Notes: generated by a model from the sequence alone, not told the origin. Counted from the stretch's first letter, positions 44,430-53,024 are shown. The stretch is 64,000 nt of DNA from Olivibacter jilunii (GCF_900607235.1 NZ_LR027855.1:1-64000); one strand, 5' to 3'. Numbers and translations are program-made.

Positions 44430-44645
44430 ATGACACCGCAAGAGCTTAAAGAATATTTTGACAGCAATCCGCCACCCTTTGAAGTAGAATGGAAACCGTG
44501 GGCGAAGGTTATTAATACAAAAAAATTTTTAGAAGCTTGCTATACTGCTATTAGTGTTTACAAGGGCAATTACCAAAACTGTCCTGATTACTGGCACTTG
44601 TTGGAATTTTACAATCATATAATCGGCCAAAAAGCCGATAATTAG
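44430..44645 (+). CDS. Small protein, DUF6965-like
   Basis: A 71-residue protein that begins TPQELKEYFDSNPPP and has a mixed acidic and aromatic composition with no signal peptide or membrane segment. The pattern recalls the small DUF6965 family of Bacteroidota, but this is from memory and uncertain. It has its own -7 box and a strong terminator that overlaps its last codons, which supports a real monocistronic gene. Function unknown. Confidence 0.65.
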   Translation: MTPQELKEYFDSNPPPFEVEWKPWAKVINTKKFLEACYTAISVYKGNYQNCPDYWHLLEFYNHIIGQKADN

Positions 44646-44670
44646 CACTATCGGCCTTTTGGCCGATTAT
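44619..44670 (+). terminator. Long hairpin overlapping the end of the small gene
   Basis: Arms 44619-44640 and 44649-44670 are 22 nt with a single mismatch. Each arm is itself nearly palindromic (ATCGGCC...GCCGAT), so two smaller hairpins can form instead. The stop codon lies in the loop. Confidence 0.65.
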
Positions 44671-44771
44671 TACTTCTTTGGAGGGCAATAAAAGATTATA
44701 TATATTAGCAATAATTACCTTCTTTCGTTTTATTCTGACAAGAAATCATACGGTGAACTACATCCATAAGA

Positions 44772-44797
44772 TGACCAAGGGTAAAGCTCCTTGGTCA
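44772..44797. promoter_or_regulatory. Inverted repeat upstream of the alginate-lyase-like gene
   Basis: A perfect 9-bp stem TGACCAAGG/CCTTGGTCA with an 8-nt spacer, about 85 bp before the start codon. It may be an operator or a transcript end; a -7-like TACCTTTA near 44866 lies downstream of it. Confidence 0.35.
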
Positions 44798-44881
44798 ATT
44801 ATTCAAATTTGACAACACTGTTTGCTGTATGCCATCTCCCTATGGTGGAAGAAGAAATAGGAATTACCTTTAAAGAGCGCA

Positions 44882-46111
44882 ATGTATCTACTTAGAAAAT
44901 TACTAATATACACTCTTTGCATCCTCTGCCATATCCCTGCTTTTAGCCAGGAGGTTATGAATATTAAAAAAATAGCAGACGAGGCACTTGAACAATCGAA
45001 GGTGGCCTCTTTAAAGCGGCTTATAGCGGATGCGGATCTGACGCTAAAAGTTCAGGCCTTGTCGGTGACAGATAATCCACCCATGCCAGCCAGCAAAGAT
45101 ATACATGATTATTACAGTTGGTCGCCGTACAGTTGGCCTAATCCGAACGCTAAAGATAGTTTATCGTATATCACCAAAGATGGAGAGACAAACCCCGAAA
45201 CCGAAAAAGTGTCTGATAAACCATTGCTTCGCAAAATGTCGGTCTCAGTTCATACATTGGCACTTGCTTATCATTTTACAAAAGATAAAAGATATGCACA
45301 AAAATCCGCTGAATTGATTAGGACGTGGTTCTTAAATCCTAAAACCAAAATGAATCCCAACTTGAATTTTGGTCAGTGTAAACCAGGTGTAGAAGTGGGC
45401 ACGCCCACAGGCATTATTGATTCGAGATGGTTCATACTGGTGATTGATGCTCAAGAGATGCTTCAAGGAGCTGATGTGTTCCAAGAAGCAGAAAGAAGGG
45501 AACTGAAAGTATGGTTCAATACCTTTTTGAATTGGCTGTTAACCAGTGAAATTGGAAAAGAGGAAAGGAAGAAGAAAAACAATCACGGAACTTGGTATGC
45601 TGCCCAAACGGCTTATTATGCTTTATATACCGGCGATAACCAACTAGCGACAAAAATAGTTAGCGATAGCAAAAAGTTTTTTGACACCCAGATCGATTCA
45701 ATGGGTCGGCAGATATACGAACTGAACCGCACTAAATCCTACGATTACAGTTTGTATAATGTGCATGCGTTGATAACCTTGGCAAAGGTCGGTAGTAAAG
45801 TTGGCATTGACTTATGGCATTACAATACGGACAATGGAAATTCTAAAAATATATTAGAATCCATTAAATACCTTGCAGGCTTTGTCGAGCCTGGTTCGAT
45901 ATGGCCGTTTAAACAAATTACCGATAAAGCTATTAGCCTGGATGTTGATGATGGCGGTCATTTTTCCGTCTATTATCCTTATGATCTATACAGCGCGCTA
46001 TTATCTTATTATCACGTGTATAAAGATGCATCGCTGCTGCATTTATTAAGGAAATTAAGTGAGGGGGTAGCGAAAGAAAATCGGGCAAATCTTTTAGTTT
46101 TCAGGAAATAA
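44882..46111 (+). CDS. Exported alginate-lyase-family protein
   Basis: A 409-residue protein with a signal peptide (about 1-22, ending PAFSQ). The mature part has the helical toroid of the alginate lyase Pfam family (PF05426): DYYSWSPYSWPNP near 78-90, RTWFLNP, and NNHGTWYAAQ near 236-245, which carries the catalytic Asn-His-Tyr type residues. PL5 or PL38-type beta-elimination on alginate or a related uronic polymer is plausible. No SusC/SusD pair, sulfatase or sugar transporter is adjacent, so substrate is uncertain. Probably periplasmic. Confidence 0.82.
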   Translation: MYLLRKLLIYTLCILCHIPAFSQEVMNIKKIADEALEQSKVASLKRLIADADLTLKVQALSVTDNPPMPASKDIHDYYSWSPYSWPNPNAKDSLSYITKDGETNPETEKVSDKPLLRKMSVSVHTLALAYHFTKDKRYAQKSAELIRTWFLNPKTKMNPNLNFGQCKPGVEVGTPTGIIDSRWFILVIDAQEMLQGADVFQEAERRELKVWFNTFLNWLLTSEIGKEERKKKNNHGTWYAAQTAYYALYTGDNQLATKIVSDSKKFFDTQIDSMGRQIYELNRTKSYDYSLYNVHALITLAKVGSKVGIDLWHYNTDNGNSKNILESIKYLAGFVEPGSIWPFKQITDKAISLDVDDGGHFSVYYPYDLYSALLSYYHVYKDASLLHLLRKLSEGVAKENRANLLVFRK

Positions 46112-46159
46112 CACATAGACGAAAATCTCCAACTTCAGGCGGTGTGTAGTCTATAATCT

Positions 46160-46231
46160 TTCTGTCCGCATCCCTGCTAAATGAAAAAAGTCTCAGTTTT
46201 CACTGAGACCTTATGTACCCCGGAAGGGATT
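46160..46231. repeat. Direct repeat copy 1: partial tRNA-Arg 3' end plus terminator
   Basis: About 72 bp nearly identical to 46293-46364 (offset 133). It holds the terminator hairpin GTCTCAGT/ACTGAGAC (46190-46209) and the last bases of tRNA-Arg (ACCCCGGAAGGGATT, 46217-46231). The tRNA body is missing: 46232-46292 is unlike tRNA-Arg, except for a T-loop-like GTTCGAAC when read on either strand near 46274. Confidence 0.8.
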
Positions 46232-46292
46232 GTCGGCGTCCCTGTTGGCCCGCACTCGACCCGCCGAGAAAGTGTTCGAACCCGACCGACCC

Positions 46293-46364
46293 TTCTGTTC
46301 GCATCCCTTTTAAATGACAAAAGTCTCAGTTTTCACTGAGACCTTATGTACCCCGGAAGGGATT
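46293..46364. repeat. Direct repeat copy 2: tRNA-Arg 3' end plus terminator
   Basis: The intact copy. It overlaps the 3' end of the functional tRNA-Arg gene and its terminator hairpin (46323-46342, an 8-bp perfect stem with TTTC loop). The differences from copy 1 are a few substitutions only. Confidence 0.8.
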
Positions 46365-46422
46365 CGAACCCCTGACCCACGGTTTAGAAAACCGTTGCTC
46401 TATCCAACTGAGCTACCGAGGC
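46349..46422 (-). tRNA. tRNA-Arg(TCT)
   Basis: The minus strand folds as a cloverleaf: acceptor GCCTCGG/CCGGGGT, D-arm GCTC/GAGC, and anticodon stem ACGGT/ACCGT with loop TTTCTAA, so the anticodon is TCT. The T-arm is AGGGG-TTCGAAT-CCCTT. CCA is not encoded in the DNA, unlike in tRNA-Lys at 1444-1519. The terminator hairpin follows at 46323-46342. Confidence 0.94.
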
Positions 46423-46491
46423 ATGCTCCCTAAAAGCGATGCAAAGCTAATAAAATCTTTTATTTCCTACACATTTTAGACAAATATTTTT

Positions 46492-46845
46492 TCAAAAATA
46501 GGCCTCTAAATATTCCTTTAAGGCTTTTGCATTGTTATGTTCTTTATTATGAGCAGCATAAAGCAAGGTAATCACTTCATGCTTCTTTAACTCGTTAATG
46601 ATTTCTTTTGATTCACTATTGCCACTGATCTCTCGATAATAATCTCTTTTAAATTCATCCCAACTTTCCGCATCTTGATGATAACGTTTCCTCAAGTCCG
46701 TTGAAGGTGCTAAATTTTTCAACCATTCATCAATTTGCGCACGTTCTTTTTTAATACCTCGTGGCCATAGCCGATCAACCAAAATCCGATAACCATCCGA
46801 TTTATCGGGTTCATCATAAATGCGTTTTATTTTAAAGCTGGGCAT
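46492..46845 (-). CDS. DUF488 family protein
   Basis: A 117-residue cytoplasmic protein of the DUF488 (YeaO-like) family, recognised by the DGYRILVDRLWPRGIKKE motif near 18-35 and the C-terminal TLLYAAHNKEHNNA segment. Function is not established. It is a single gene with no operon partner, separated from tRNA-Arg by about 70 bases. Confidence 0.88.
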   Translation of the reverse strand: MPSFKIKRIYDEPDKSDGYRILVDRLWPRGIKKERAQIDEWLKNLAPSTDLRKRYHQDAESWDEFKRDYYREISGNSESKEIINELKKHEVITLLYAAHNKEHNNAKALKEYLEAYF

Positions 46846-47048
46846 ATCCTTTATATTTTCGAATCAACTTATTAACAGTTATTCGGTCGCATTGTGTTGA
46901 ACCTAACCTACACAACCGATTGCATGTAACCGAAAGTGTTCAGCATACACAATTATTTCATATAACTCTTGTATATCTTCCAAAATATGACTTATTTAGT
47001 GGACTAATCAATGCAAAACTAATTAAGCAGAGCCAATTAAAACAACAA

Positions 47049-48005
47049 ATGAATAGAAAACTTGCCATTTTATCCATTCTAACATTCACAAGTTTCACTC
47101 TTTCCGCCCAAGAAGTAGCAGACTATACGCAAGCCATCAACGGAACCAAACTTAGCTTTCCGATGAAGGCCATTCCGAAAGGAGATTTTAAAATGGGAAG
47201 CGAAAATGGAAATCCTGATGAAAAGCCTGTTCACGAAGTATCCTTAGATGCCTTTTGGATAGGTGTTTACGAGGTTACTTGGGATCTTTTCGAACCTTTC
47301 CTTTATAAGGATTACGAAGTGACCCAAAGCATAGATGGAAAAGTTCCGGCCAATGTAGATGCCGTTACCCGTCCTACAAAACCTTACTTAGACATGACTT
47401 TTGGCATGGGTAAAGAGGGACATCCGGCAATCGCCATGACCCACTATAATGCCATACAATTTTGTAAATGGCTCTATGAACGAACCGGGGTATTCTATCG
47501 ACTACCTACTGAAGCAGAGTGGGAGTATGCTTGCAGGGCCGGTAGTACAGGAAGCTATACTTTTGGAGATGACGCGAGCAAGCTGAGCGAATATGCATGG
47601 TTTACGGACAACAGCAATGGAACGACACATAAGGTAGGAGAGAAGAAGCCAAATGCATGGGGATTATATGATATGCATGGCAATGTATCGGAATGGACCT
47701 ACGATCAATATGATGAGCAGTTCTATGCGTCGTCACCGGCTAAAAACCCGGTAAATAAACCAACTAAGTTATATCCCCACAGCGTACGTGGCGGCGCCTA
47801 CGACGACGAAGCGGCTGCATTGCGCTCGGCAGCTCGCTTTGCTTCCGATCCGGCCTGGAAACAATTGGATCCACAGATACCAAAAAGCAATTGGTGGTTT
47901 CCGGAAGCACCTTTTGTCGGTTTTCGCTTGGTACGACCCGCTGTCCAGCCTGCTAAAGCCGAAATTGAAGCTTACTACAACCAAGCGCCTATACCAGATA
48001 AATAA
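47049..48005 (+). CDS. Exported SUMF1/formylglycine-generating-enzyme-like protein
   Basis: A 318-residue protein with a signal peptide (about 1-20, ending LSAQ) and an FGE-sulfatase domain: FKMGSENGNPDEKPVHEV, YEVTWDLF, RLPTEAEWEYACRAG, GNVSEWTYD and a final VGFRLVRP. In this family some members activate sulfatases, while others are structural or oxidoreductase-like; no sulfatase gene is near. The frame is open upstream to 46920, but the Met at 47049 gives the signal peptide. It heads a run of four exported or Tat-like enzymes. Confidence 0.87.
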   Translation: MNRKLAILSILTFTSFTLSAQEVADYTQAINGTKLSFPMKAIPKGDFKMGSENGNPDEKPVHEVSLDAFWIGVYEVTWDLFEPFLYKDYEVTQSIDGKVPANVDAVTRPTKPYLDMTFGMGKEGHPAIAMTHYNAIQFCKWLYERTGVFYRLPTEAEWEYACRAGSTGSYTFGDDASKLSEYAWFTDNSNGTTHKVGEKKPNAWGLYDMHGNVSEWTYDQYDEQFYASSPAKNPVNKPTKLYPHSVRGGAYDDEAAALRSAARFASDPAWKQLDPQIPKSNWWFPEAPFVGFRLVRPAVQPAKAEIEAYYNQAPIPDK

Positions 48006-48041
48006 TCAATTAACAGATATAATAACAAACAATAAACCGAA

Positions 48042-49364
48042 ATGAATAAATTAAATCTTCATCAACAGCGCCGGGATTTCTTAAAAACCTCCGCAGTCAT
48101 TGCCGGCAGCACGATGTTAAGTAGCATTCCCTTCATGGGACATTCTTCCGTAAATGATACCATTAAGATTGCGTTGGTTGGATGTGGAGGACGAGGCACA
48201 GGAGCAGCCTCTCAGGCACTTTCAACCAAATTCAACATTCAACTTGTCGCTATGGCCGATGCATTTAGGGATCAACTGGATAACAGTTTCAAAGATCTTT
48301 CAGAAAAGTTCAAAGAAAAGGTCAATGTACCGGAAGATCATAAATTCGTCGGTTTTGATGCATATGCTAAGGCCATTGCCTTGGCGGATGTTGTTATCCT
48401 TGCTACTTCACCTGGCTTTAGGCCGACTCATTTCGAAGAAGCCATCAGACAGGGAAAACACGTATTTATGGAAAAACCGGTAGCCGTCGACGCACCTGGT
48501 GTGAGGAAAGTACTGGCAGCTGCTGAAGAAGCAAAGAAGAAAAAACTAAATGTCGTTGTCGGTCTACAACGCCGCTATCAAAAAAATTATAGAGAGGCAA
48601 TTAAACGTATACATGCCGGTGAAATAGGCGACATTGTAGGCGGCCAGGTTTACTGGAATAGTGGAGGGGTGTGGGTACGACCGCGCAAGCCGGAACAAAC
48701 TGAAATGGAATATCAAATGCGTAACTGGTTTTATTTTAACTGGCTCTGCGGCGATCATATAGTAGAACAGCATGTTCACAATATCGATATTGCGAACTGG
48801 GTTAAAGGTTCTTATCCTGTATCTATTCAGGGTACAGGAAGCCGGGCTTGGCGTACCGGAAAAGAATACGGTGAAATTTATGATAATCATTCGATTGAAC
48901 TTACTTATGCTGATGGTTCGGTTATTTACAGTCAATGCCGGCATTTCGAAGGAACGCAGAACCGAGTAGATGAAACTTTCTTTGGTACGAAAGGAAAGGC
49001 CTATTTATCAGCGGGAAACACAGGTAAACTGTGGGATCATCAAGGCAACTTATTGTTTAATCACCCAACAAAAGGCCAGGCAAATCCCTATCAAACAGAA
49101 CACGATGAGTTGTTCGAAACGATCAGTAAAGGGGAGTATAAGCATTGGGATGCGGAATATGGCGCTAAAAGCACCCTTACCGGCATTATTGGGCGTTATG
49201 CTACTTATTCCGGTCAAGTAATAAAATGGGACGATGCATTAAACGCCAACAATTCCCTCATGCCCGAAACGCTAGCTTGGGATGCTAAGCCAAAAATATT
49301 ACCAGATGAAAATGGCCTTTATCCTGTAGCTCAACCGGGGTTATTTCACTGGGAAAAAGCATAA
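48042..49364 (+). CDS. Gfo/Idh/MocA-family oxidoreductase with Tat-like signal
   Basis: A 440-residue NAD(P)-binding oxidoreductase. The N-terminus QQRRDFLKTSAVIAGS is a twin-arginine export signal. The Rossmann domain follows with ALVGCGGRGTGAA, then EKPVAVDAPG (the EKP motif) and GDHIVEQHVHNID in the substrate domain. Exported Gfo/Idh/MocA enzymes in Bacteroidota often act on sugars with a tightly bound nicotinamide cofactor. The true substrate is unknown. Spacing of 36 bases from the SUMF1-like gene suggests an operon. Confidence 0.9.
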   Translation: MNKLNLHQQRRDFLKTSAVIAGSTMLSSIPFMGHSSVNDTIKIALVGCGGRGTGAASQALSTKFNIQLVAMADAFRDQLDNSFKDLSEKFKEKVNVPEDHKFVGFDAYAKAIALADVVILATSPGFRPTHFEEAIRQGKHVFMEKPVAVDAPGVRKVLAAAEEAKKKKLNVVVGLQRRYQKNYREAIKRIHAGEIGDIVGGQVYWNSGGVWVRPRKPEQTEMEYQMRNWFYFNWLCGDHIVEQHVHNIDIANWVKGSYPVSIQGTGSRAWRTGKEYGEIYDNHSIELTYADGSVIYSQCRHFEGTQNRVDETFFGTKGKAYLSAGNTGKLWDHQGNLLFNHPTKGQANPYQTEHDELFETISKGEYKHWDAEYGAKSTLTGIIGRYATYSGQVIKWDDALNANNSLMPETLAWDAKPKILPDENGLYPVAQPGLFHWEKA

Positions 49365-49376
49365 CATAGGCATCTT

Positions 49377-50426
49377 ATGAGCAAAACAAGCACGACTAAT
49401 ACTTGGCAAAAGCTTTCTTTTTCCCTGTTTATGCTATGCTTGTTTTGCTCTTTCTCCGAACCTTCCCTCGAAGAAGATAAACATCGGATAACGGGCTATG
49501 CTCAAGGTACTAGCTATCAAATCACGTACTACAGTCCTTTACCTAGTATTCGAAAAGAAAGTATTGATAGCCTACTGGCAGGCATTGATAGCTCCATGTC
49601 GATCTACAAACCTTACTCGCTGATTAGCCAATTTAACAACAGTGAAAAAGGGATATCCATTGACGCTGATTTTCGCAAGGTTATCGAAAAATCACTACAA
49701 ATAGCTCAGGAAACCGAGGGTTTATTTGACGTTACCGTAGGCCCGCTAGTAGAAGCCTGGGGTTTTGGCCATGAGGCAATAACGCATTACCCCGATAGCT
49801 TGGAAATTGCCGCTATTAAAAAGTGCATTGGTTATACTAAATTAAAATTGAAAGGAAATTTCCTCCATAAGGCAAGGCCCTGTGTTAAGATAGATGTGAA
49901 TGGCATTGCCCAAGGATATAGTGTCGACAAAGTGGCAAATTATCTGGTAGAAAAAGGAATAAAATCATTTATTGTCGAAATAGGGGGAGAACTGCGTATT
50001 CATGGCAAAAAGAAAGATGGTAGTGCTATGAAAATTGGCATCGAAGGTCCTGCCGAAAATAACGATGAACCGATTATTCGACATGTCGTAGCACTAAGTC
50101 AAGGCGCCATCACCACCTCGGGGAACTATCGAAAGTTCAAACAAAACGGATCCAAAAAAATTTCGCATCTTATTGATCCGCGTACGGGCTTTCCACTGGA
50201 TAACGAACTAATAAGTGTTACGCTTTATGCAGAGGATGCAATAACCGCTGATGGCTATGATAATGCGGTAATGGCGATGAGTTTAACAGATGCTCTTAAT
50301 TTTGTAACAAAACGCCCTTCACTTGAGGCGTATATTATTTATCATGATCAGCAAGGAAATGTGCGGGACACCATGACCAATGGATTTAAGCAATTTTTGG
50401 TAGAGGAAGATAAAGGATATAGATAG
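49377..50426 (+). CDS. apbE: FAD:protein FMN transferase (ApbE-like)
   Basis: A 349-residue exported flavin transferase that attaches FMN to Thr/Ser of target proteins. A hydrophobic N-terminus (about 12-28) may be a signal or lipoprotein signal (LFCS). The ApbE domain shows SIYKPYS, DVTVGPLVEAWGFG, KIDVNGIAQGYSVD, IVEIGGELR, HLIDPRTGFP and ADGYDNAVMAM (metal-binding Asp). The usual clients, Nqr/Rnf subunits or FMN-binding domain proteins, are not in this window. It lies 12 bases after the Gfo/Idh/MocA gene. Confidence 0.92.
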   Translation: MSKTSTTNTWQKLSFSLFMLCLFCSFSEPSLEEDKHRITGYAQGTSYQITYYSPLPSIRKESIDSLLAGIDSSMSIYKPYSLISQFNNSEKGISIDADFRKVIEKSLQIAQETEGLFDVTVGPLVEAWGFGHEAITHYPDSLEIAAIKKCIGYTKLKLKGNFLHKARPCVKIDVNGIAQGYSVDKVANYLVEKGIKSFIVEIGGELRIHGKKKDGSAMKIGIEGPAENNDEPIIRHVVALSQGAITTSGNYRKFKQNGSKKISHLIDPRTGFPLDNELISVTLYAEDAITADGYDNAVMAMSLTDALNFVTKRPSLEAYIIYHDQQGNVRDTMTNGFKQFLVEEDKGYR

Positions 50427-50537
50427 AAGACATAAGACACAGGATTAACTATAGACATAGGAAAAAGATCTAAGAACAAAACAAGGGAGAAGGACATCAT
50501 GCTTGATACCTGATACCCGATACTTGATACAAAAAAG
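50427..50537. repeat. Simple repeats between apbE and the TIM-barrel gene
   Basis: The spacer has GACATAAGACAC and GACATAGG words, then a period-8 block (TTGATACC, TGATACCC, GATACTTG) at 50501-50529. It is not coding and has no clear -7 box, so the downstream gene may be read through from apbE. Confidence 0.5.
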
Positions 50538-51458
50538 ATGAAAAGAAGCGAATTTTTACAGAAAGGATTAATGGCTACAGGCGCACTGGTTGCCGGTAGT
50601 TCGCTAACAAGCAACGCGTCCACGCAAACGGTTAACAAAGCCGCAAAAACCTTCAATCTAAATTATGGACCACACGATGGTATGTTTAAGAATCTGGCAG
50701 GCAATAATTTTTTAGATCAGATTCAGTTTATGTACGATCAAGGCTTTCGGGGTATTGAAGACAATGGTATGTCGGGTAGATCGCCGCAGGAACAGGAAAA
50801 AATAGGTAATTTATTAGCAAAGTTGGGCATGGCAATGGGAGTATTCGTCTTAAATAAGGGCGGAAACGGTGCAAACACCTTGGCTGCAGGAAAAAAAGAC
50901 CACATCGACATCTTCTTAAAGGGTTGTCATGAAGCGGTGGAGATATCAAAAAGATGCGGCGGCAAGTTTACTACTGTTGTGCCGGGCGATTTTGCAAGAA
51001 ATCTATCACTGGATATGCAAACAGCACACGTTATCGACGCGCTACGGAAGGGCGCAGAAATACTTGAACCGCATGGCATCGTCATGGTGCTGGAACCCTT
51101 GAGCGATACACCCGACTTATTTTTGCGTACTTCCAACCAAACCTATCTTATTTGTCGTGCGGTAAATAGCCCATCTTGTAAAATACTGTATGATATATAT
51201 CACATGCAACGGAATGAAGGCGATTTAATAGCGAACATGGAACGCACCTGGAGCGAAATTGCTTATATACAAACGGGAGATAACCCCGGCAGAAAAGAGC
51301 CAACCACGGGCGAAATCAACTATAAAAACATATTCAAATACCTTTACGAGAAGGGTTATAAAGGTGTTGTCGGAATGGAACATGGTGTCTCCGGCAGCGG
51401 CAAGGACGGCGAACAACGGTTAATTGAAGCCTATCGCGAAGTTGACGCGTTTATGTAA
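50538..51458 (+). CDS. Sugar phosphate isomerase/epimerase-type TIM-barrel protein with export signal
   Basis: A 306-residue xylose-isomerase-like barrel (AP endonuclease 2 family) related to hydroxypyruvate isomerases and sugar epimerases. The N-terminal MKRSEFLQKGLMATGALVAGS is a Tat-like or Sec-like signal with KR instead of RR. Later motifs include VMVLEPLSD, LYDIYHMQRNEGD and YIQTGDNPGR (metal-binding Glu/His residues). It probably acts with the upstream exported oxidoreductase on a common sugar, by analogy with other Bacteroidota loci. It ends at a terminator shared with the lipoprotein gene. Confidence 0.85.
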   Translation: MKRSEFLQKGLMATGALVAGSSLTSNASTQTVNKAAKTFNLNYGPHDGMFKNLAGNNFLDQIQFMYDQGFRGIEDNGMSGRSPQEQEKIGNLLAKLGMAMGVFVLNKGGNGANTLAAGKKDHIDIFLKGCHEAVEISKRCGGKFTTVVPGDFARNLSLDMQTAHVIDALRKGAEILEPHGIVMVLEPLSDTPDLFLRTSNQTYLICRAVNSPSCKILYDIYHMQRNEGDLIANMERTWSEIAYIQTGDNPGRKEPTTGEINYKNIFKYLYEKGYKGVVGMEHGVSGSGKDGEQRLIEAYREVDAFM

Positions 51459-51464
51459 ATAAAA

Positions 51465-51489
51465 TGGGGCACTGAATCAGTGCCCCATA
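51465..51489. terminator. Bidirectional terminator
   Basis: A strong inverted repeat ATGGGGCACTGA/TCAGTGCCCCAT with a one-base centre lies between the convergent TIM-barrel and lipoprotein genes. Confidence 0.75.
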
Positions 51490-51518
51490 GATTGGTTATA
51501 AATGTAAAATACCGATTA

Positions 51519-51911
51519 TTACTTTGTACTATCTTTTTTCAAGCTTTCTTTGATATTATTATAACCTTCCTTCGTCTTGTCGGCTACTTTGTTTGCTGCA
51601 TTCTTAATATCCGTTCCGGCAGCTTTAGCAGCGTCACCTACATCTTCCTTCGCAGCGTTCAGGTCGTTTTTAATATTTTCTCCGGTCGTCTTAGCATCCG
51701 CCTTTGCCTCATCTGCAGCAGCATTAATATCGCTTTTTGCTTCTTCTCCAGCTTCTTTCATACTGTCAATGCCCTGATCTATGTGCTCGCCAAGTGTAGT
51801 TGTATCGGCAACAATCGTATCCGAAGTACCTTCACCACTATTGGAGGAATTATTGCAGGCCGCGAATGTAAATGCCAACGCCAAGACAGCTAATAAACTT
51901 AATTTTTTCAT
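51519..51911 (-). CDS. Lipoprotein with Ala/Lys/Asp-rich helical repeats
   Basis: A 130-residue lipoprotein: signal (about 1-18) with C19 in FAAC as the lipidation site, a Ser/Gly/Asn linker, then a long helical region (about 45-125) of alternating A, K, D and E. Eleven-residue-like repeats (for example AAKAAGTDIKNAA) resemble LEA or apolipoprotein-type amphipathic helices. It may be a surface or periplasmic stress protein. I do not recognise a specific family. The abundance of Ala-Lys-Asp codons makes frame shadows on the other strand. Confidence 0.8.
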   Translation of the reverse strand: MKKLSLLAVLALAFTFAACNNSSNSGEGTSDTIVADTTTLGEHIDQGIDSMKEAGEEAKSDINAAADEAKADAKTTGENIKNDLNAAKEDVGDAAKAAGTDIKNAANKVADKTKEGYNNIKESLKKDSTK

Positions 51912-51995
51912 TTGAATAAATTGTTTTTGTTTACATTTTCAGACATAACAATAAAAATGCCAGATTGTTTGTAGAACCCGTTACTACTAATATTA

Positions 51996-52139
51996 GTTGT
52001 CAAATAGTCGAGTTGTTATGGTTGGTTGTCAAATAGTCGAGTTGTTAAATGGTCCTATTTTTTCTACAGTTTTTTTCGTAACGACGATCAACCGATCACT
52101 AATAACCAACAACTAATAACTAATAGCTAATACGAACAA
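51996..52139. repeat. Duplicated phrase and heptamer array downstream of folD
   Basis: GTTGTCAAATAGTCGAGTTG occurs twice (51996 and 52025, offset 29). From about 52090 to 52139 the plus strand shows AACCAAC, AACTAAT, AACTAAT and AGCTAAT heptamers, which run into the folD stop codon in the orientation opposite to folD. No gene is present. Confidence 0.65.
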
Positions 52140-53024
52140 CTAATAACGATAAACCTCTTTCTTAGCTGCTGCAAGTGTATTTTTCAACAATCCAATAATC
52201 GTCATTAAGCCAACACCTCCGGGTACGGGTGTGATATAAGAAGCCTTAGACGATACCCGCTCAAAATCGACATCTCCAAACAGTTTATAGCCGGATTTTG
52301 TCAACGTGCTTATTTCCCGATTGATTCCCACATCAATGATGATAGCACCTTCTTTCACCATATCTGCTGTAACAAAATTCTTTTTACCGATAGCGGCGAC
52401 AATTAAGTCAGCACGTAAAATTTCTTCTTTTAAATTCTTAGTACGGCTATGTGTCAATGTCACGGTACAATTGCCGGGCTGTGCGTTACGTGCCAATAGA
52501 ATGCTCATCGGACTCCCAACAATATTGCTTCTTCCTACAACTACCGCATGCATACCCGCAGTTTGAATGCCGTAATGGTCTAACATAAGCATAATGCCGT
52601 AGGGAGTAGCAGGAATGAAACAGGGAAGGTTCCGCTGCATCCTTCCTAAATTAACTGGATGGAAGCCATCCACATCCTTACGGTGATCGATAGCTTCGGT
52701 CACCACTTCCGGATCAATATGCTTCGGTAAAGGAAGTTGCACAATAATACCATCAACCGCATCATCTTGGTTGAGCTCTTTTATTTTCTTAATGAGTTCC
52801 TCTTGTGTAATATCATCTTCATAGCGAATATTAGTGGATTCGAAACCAACTTGCTGGCAATTTCTCATCTTACTGGCTACGTAAGTTTCACTACCACCGT
52901 CATGGCCTACTAAAATCGCCACCAAATGCGGTTTCCGACCGTTTGAAGTCAAAAACTCTGCCGCTTCCCGAGCAATATCCTGTTTAATCTTCTCAGATAC
53001 AAGTTTACCGTCTAGTAATTGCAT
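52140..53024 (-). CDS. folD: Bifunctional methylenetetrahydrofolate dehydrogenase/cyclohydrolase
   Basis: A 294-residue enzyme that interconverts methylene- and 10-formyl-tetrahydrofolate. The motifs are SETYVASK (Lys56-type catalytic lysine), [15 protein letters not shown], the NAD(P) motif GRSNIVGSP and a C-terminal [10 protein letters not shown]. The one-carbon product supports fmt at 4388 and purine synthesis. Its leader is a heptamer array. It lies downstream of lepA on the same strand. Confidence 0.95.
   Translation of the reverse strand: MQLLDGKLVSEKIKQDIAREAAEFLTSNGRKPHLVAILVGHDGGSETYVASKMRNCQQVGFESTNIRYEDDITQEELIKKIKELNQDDAVDGIIVQLPLPKHIDPEVVTEAIDHRKDVDGFHPVNLGRMQRNLPCFIPATPYGIMLMLDHYGIQTAGMHAVVVGRSNIVGSPMSILLARNAQPGNCTVTLTHSRTKNLKEEILRADLIVAAIGKKNFVTADMVKEGAIIIDVGINREISTLTKSGYKLFGDVDFERVSSKASYITPVPGGVGLMTIIGLLKNTLAAAKKEVYRY

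Noticed and set aside
46232-46292. A second functional tRNA between the tRNA-Arg repeats
   Set aside because: Only a T-loop-like word and the terminal bases are recognisable; no acceptor, D or anticodon stem can be formed.
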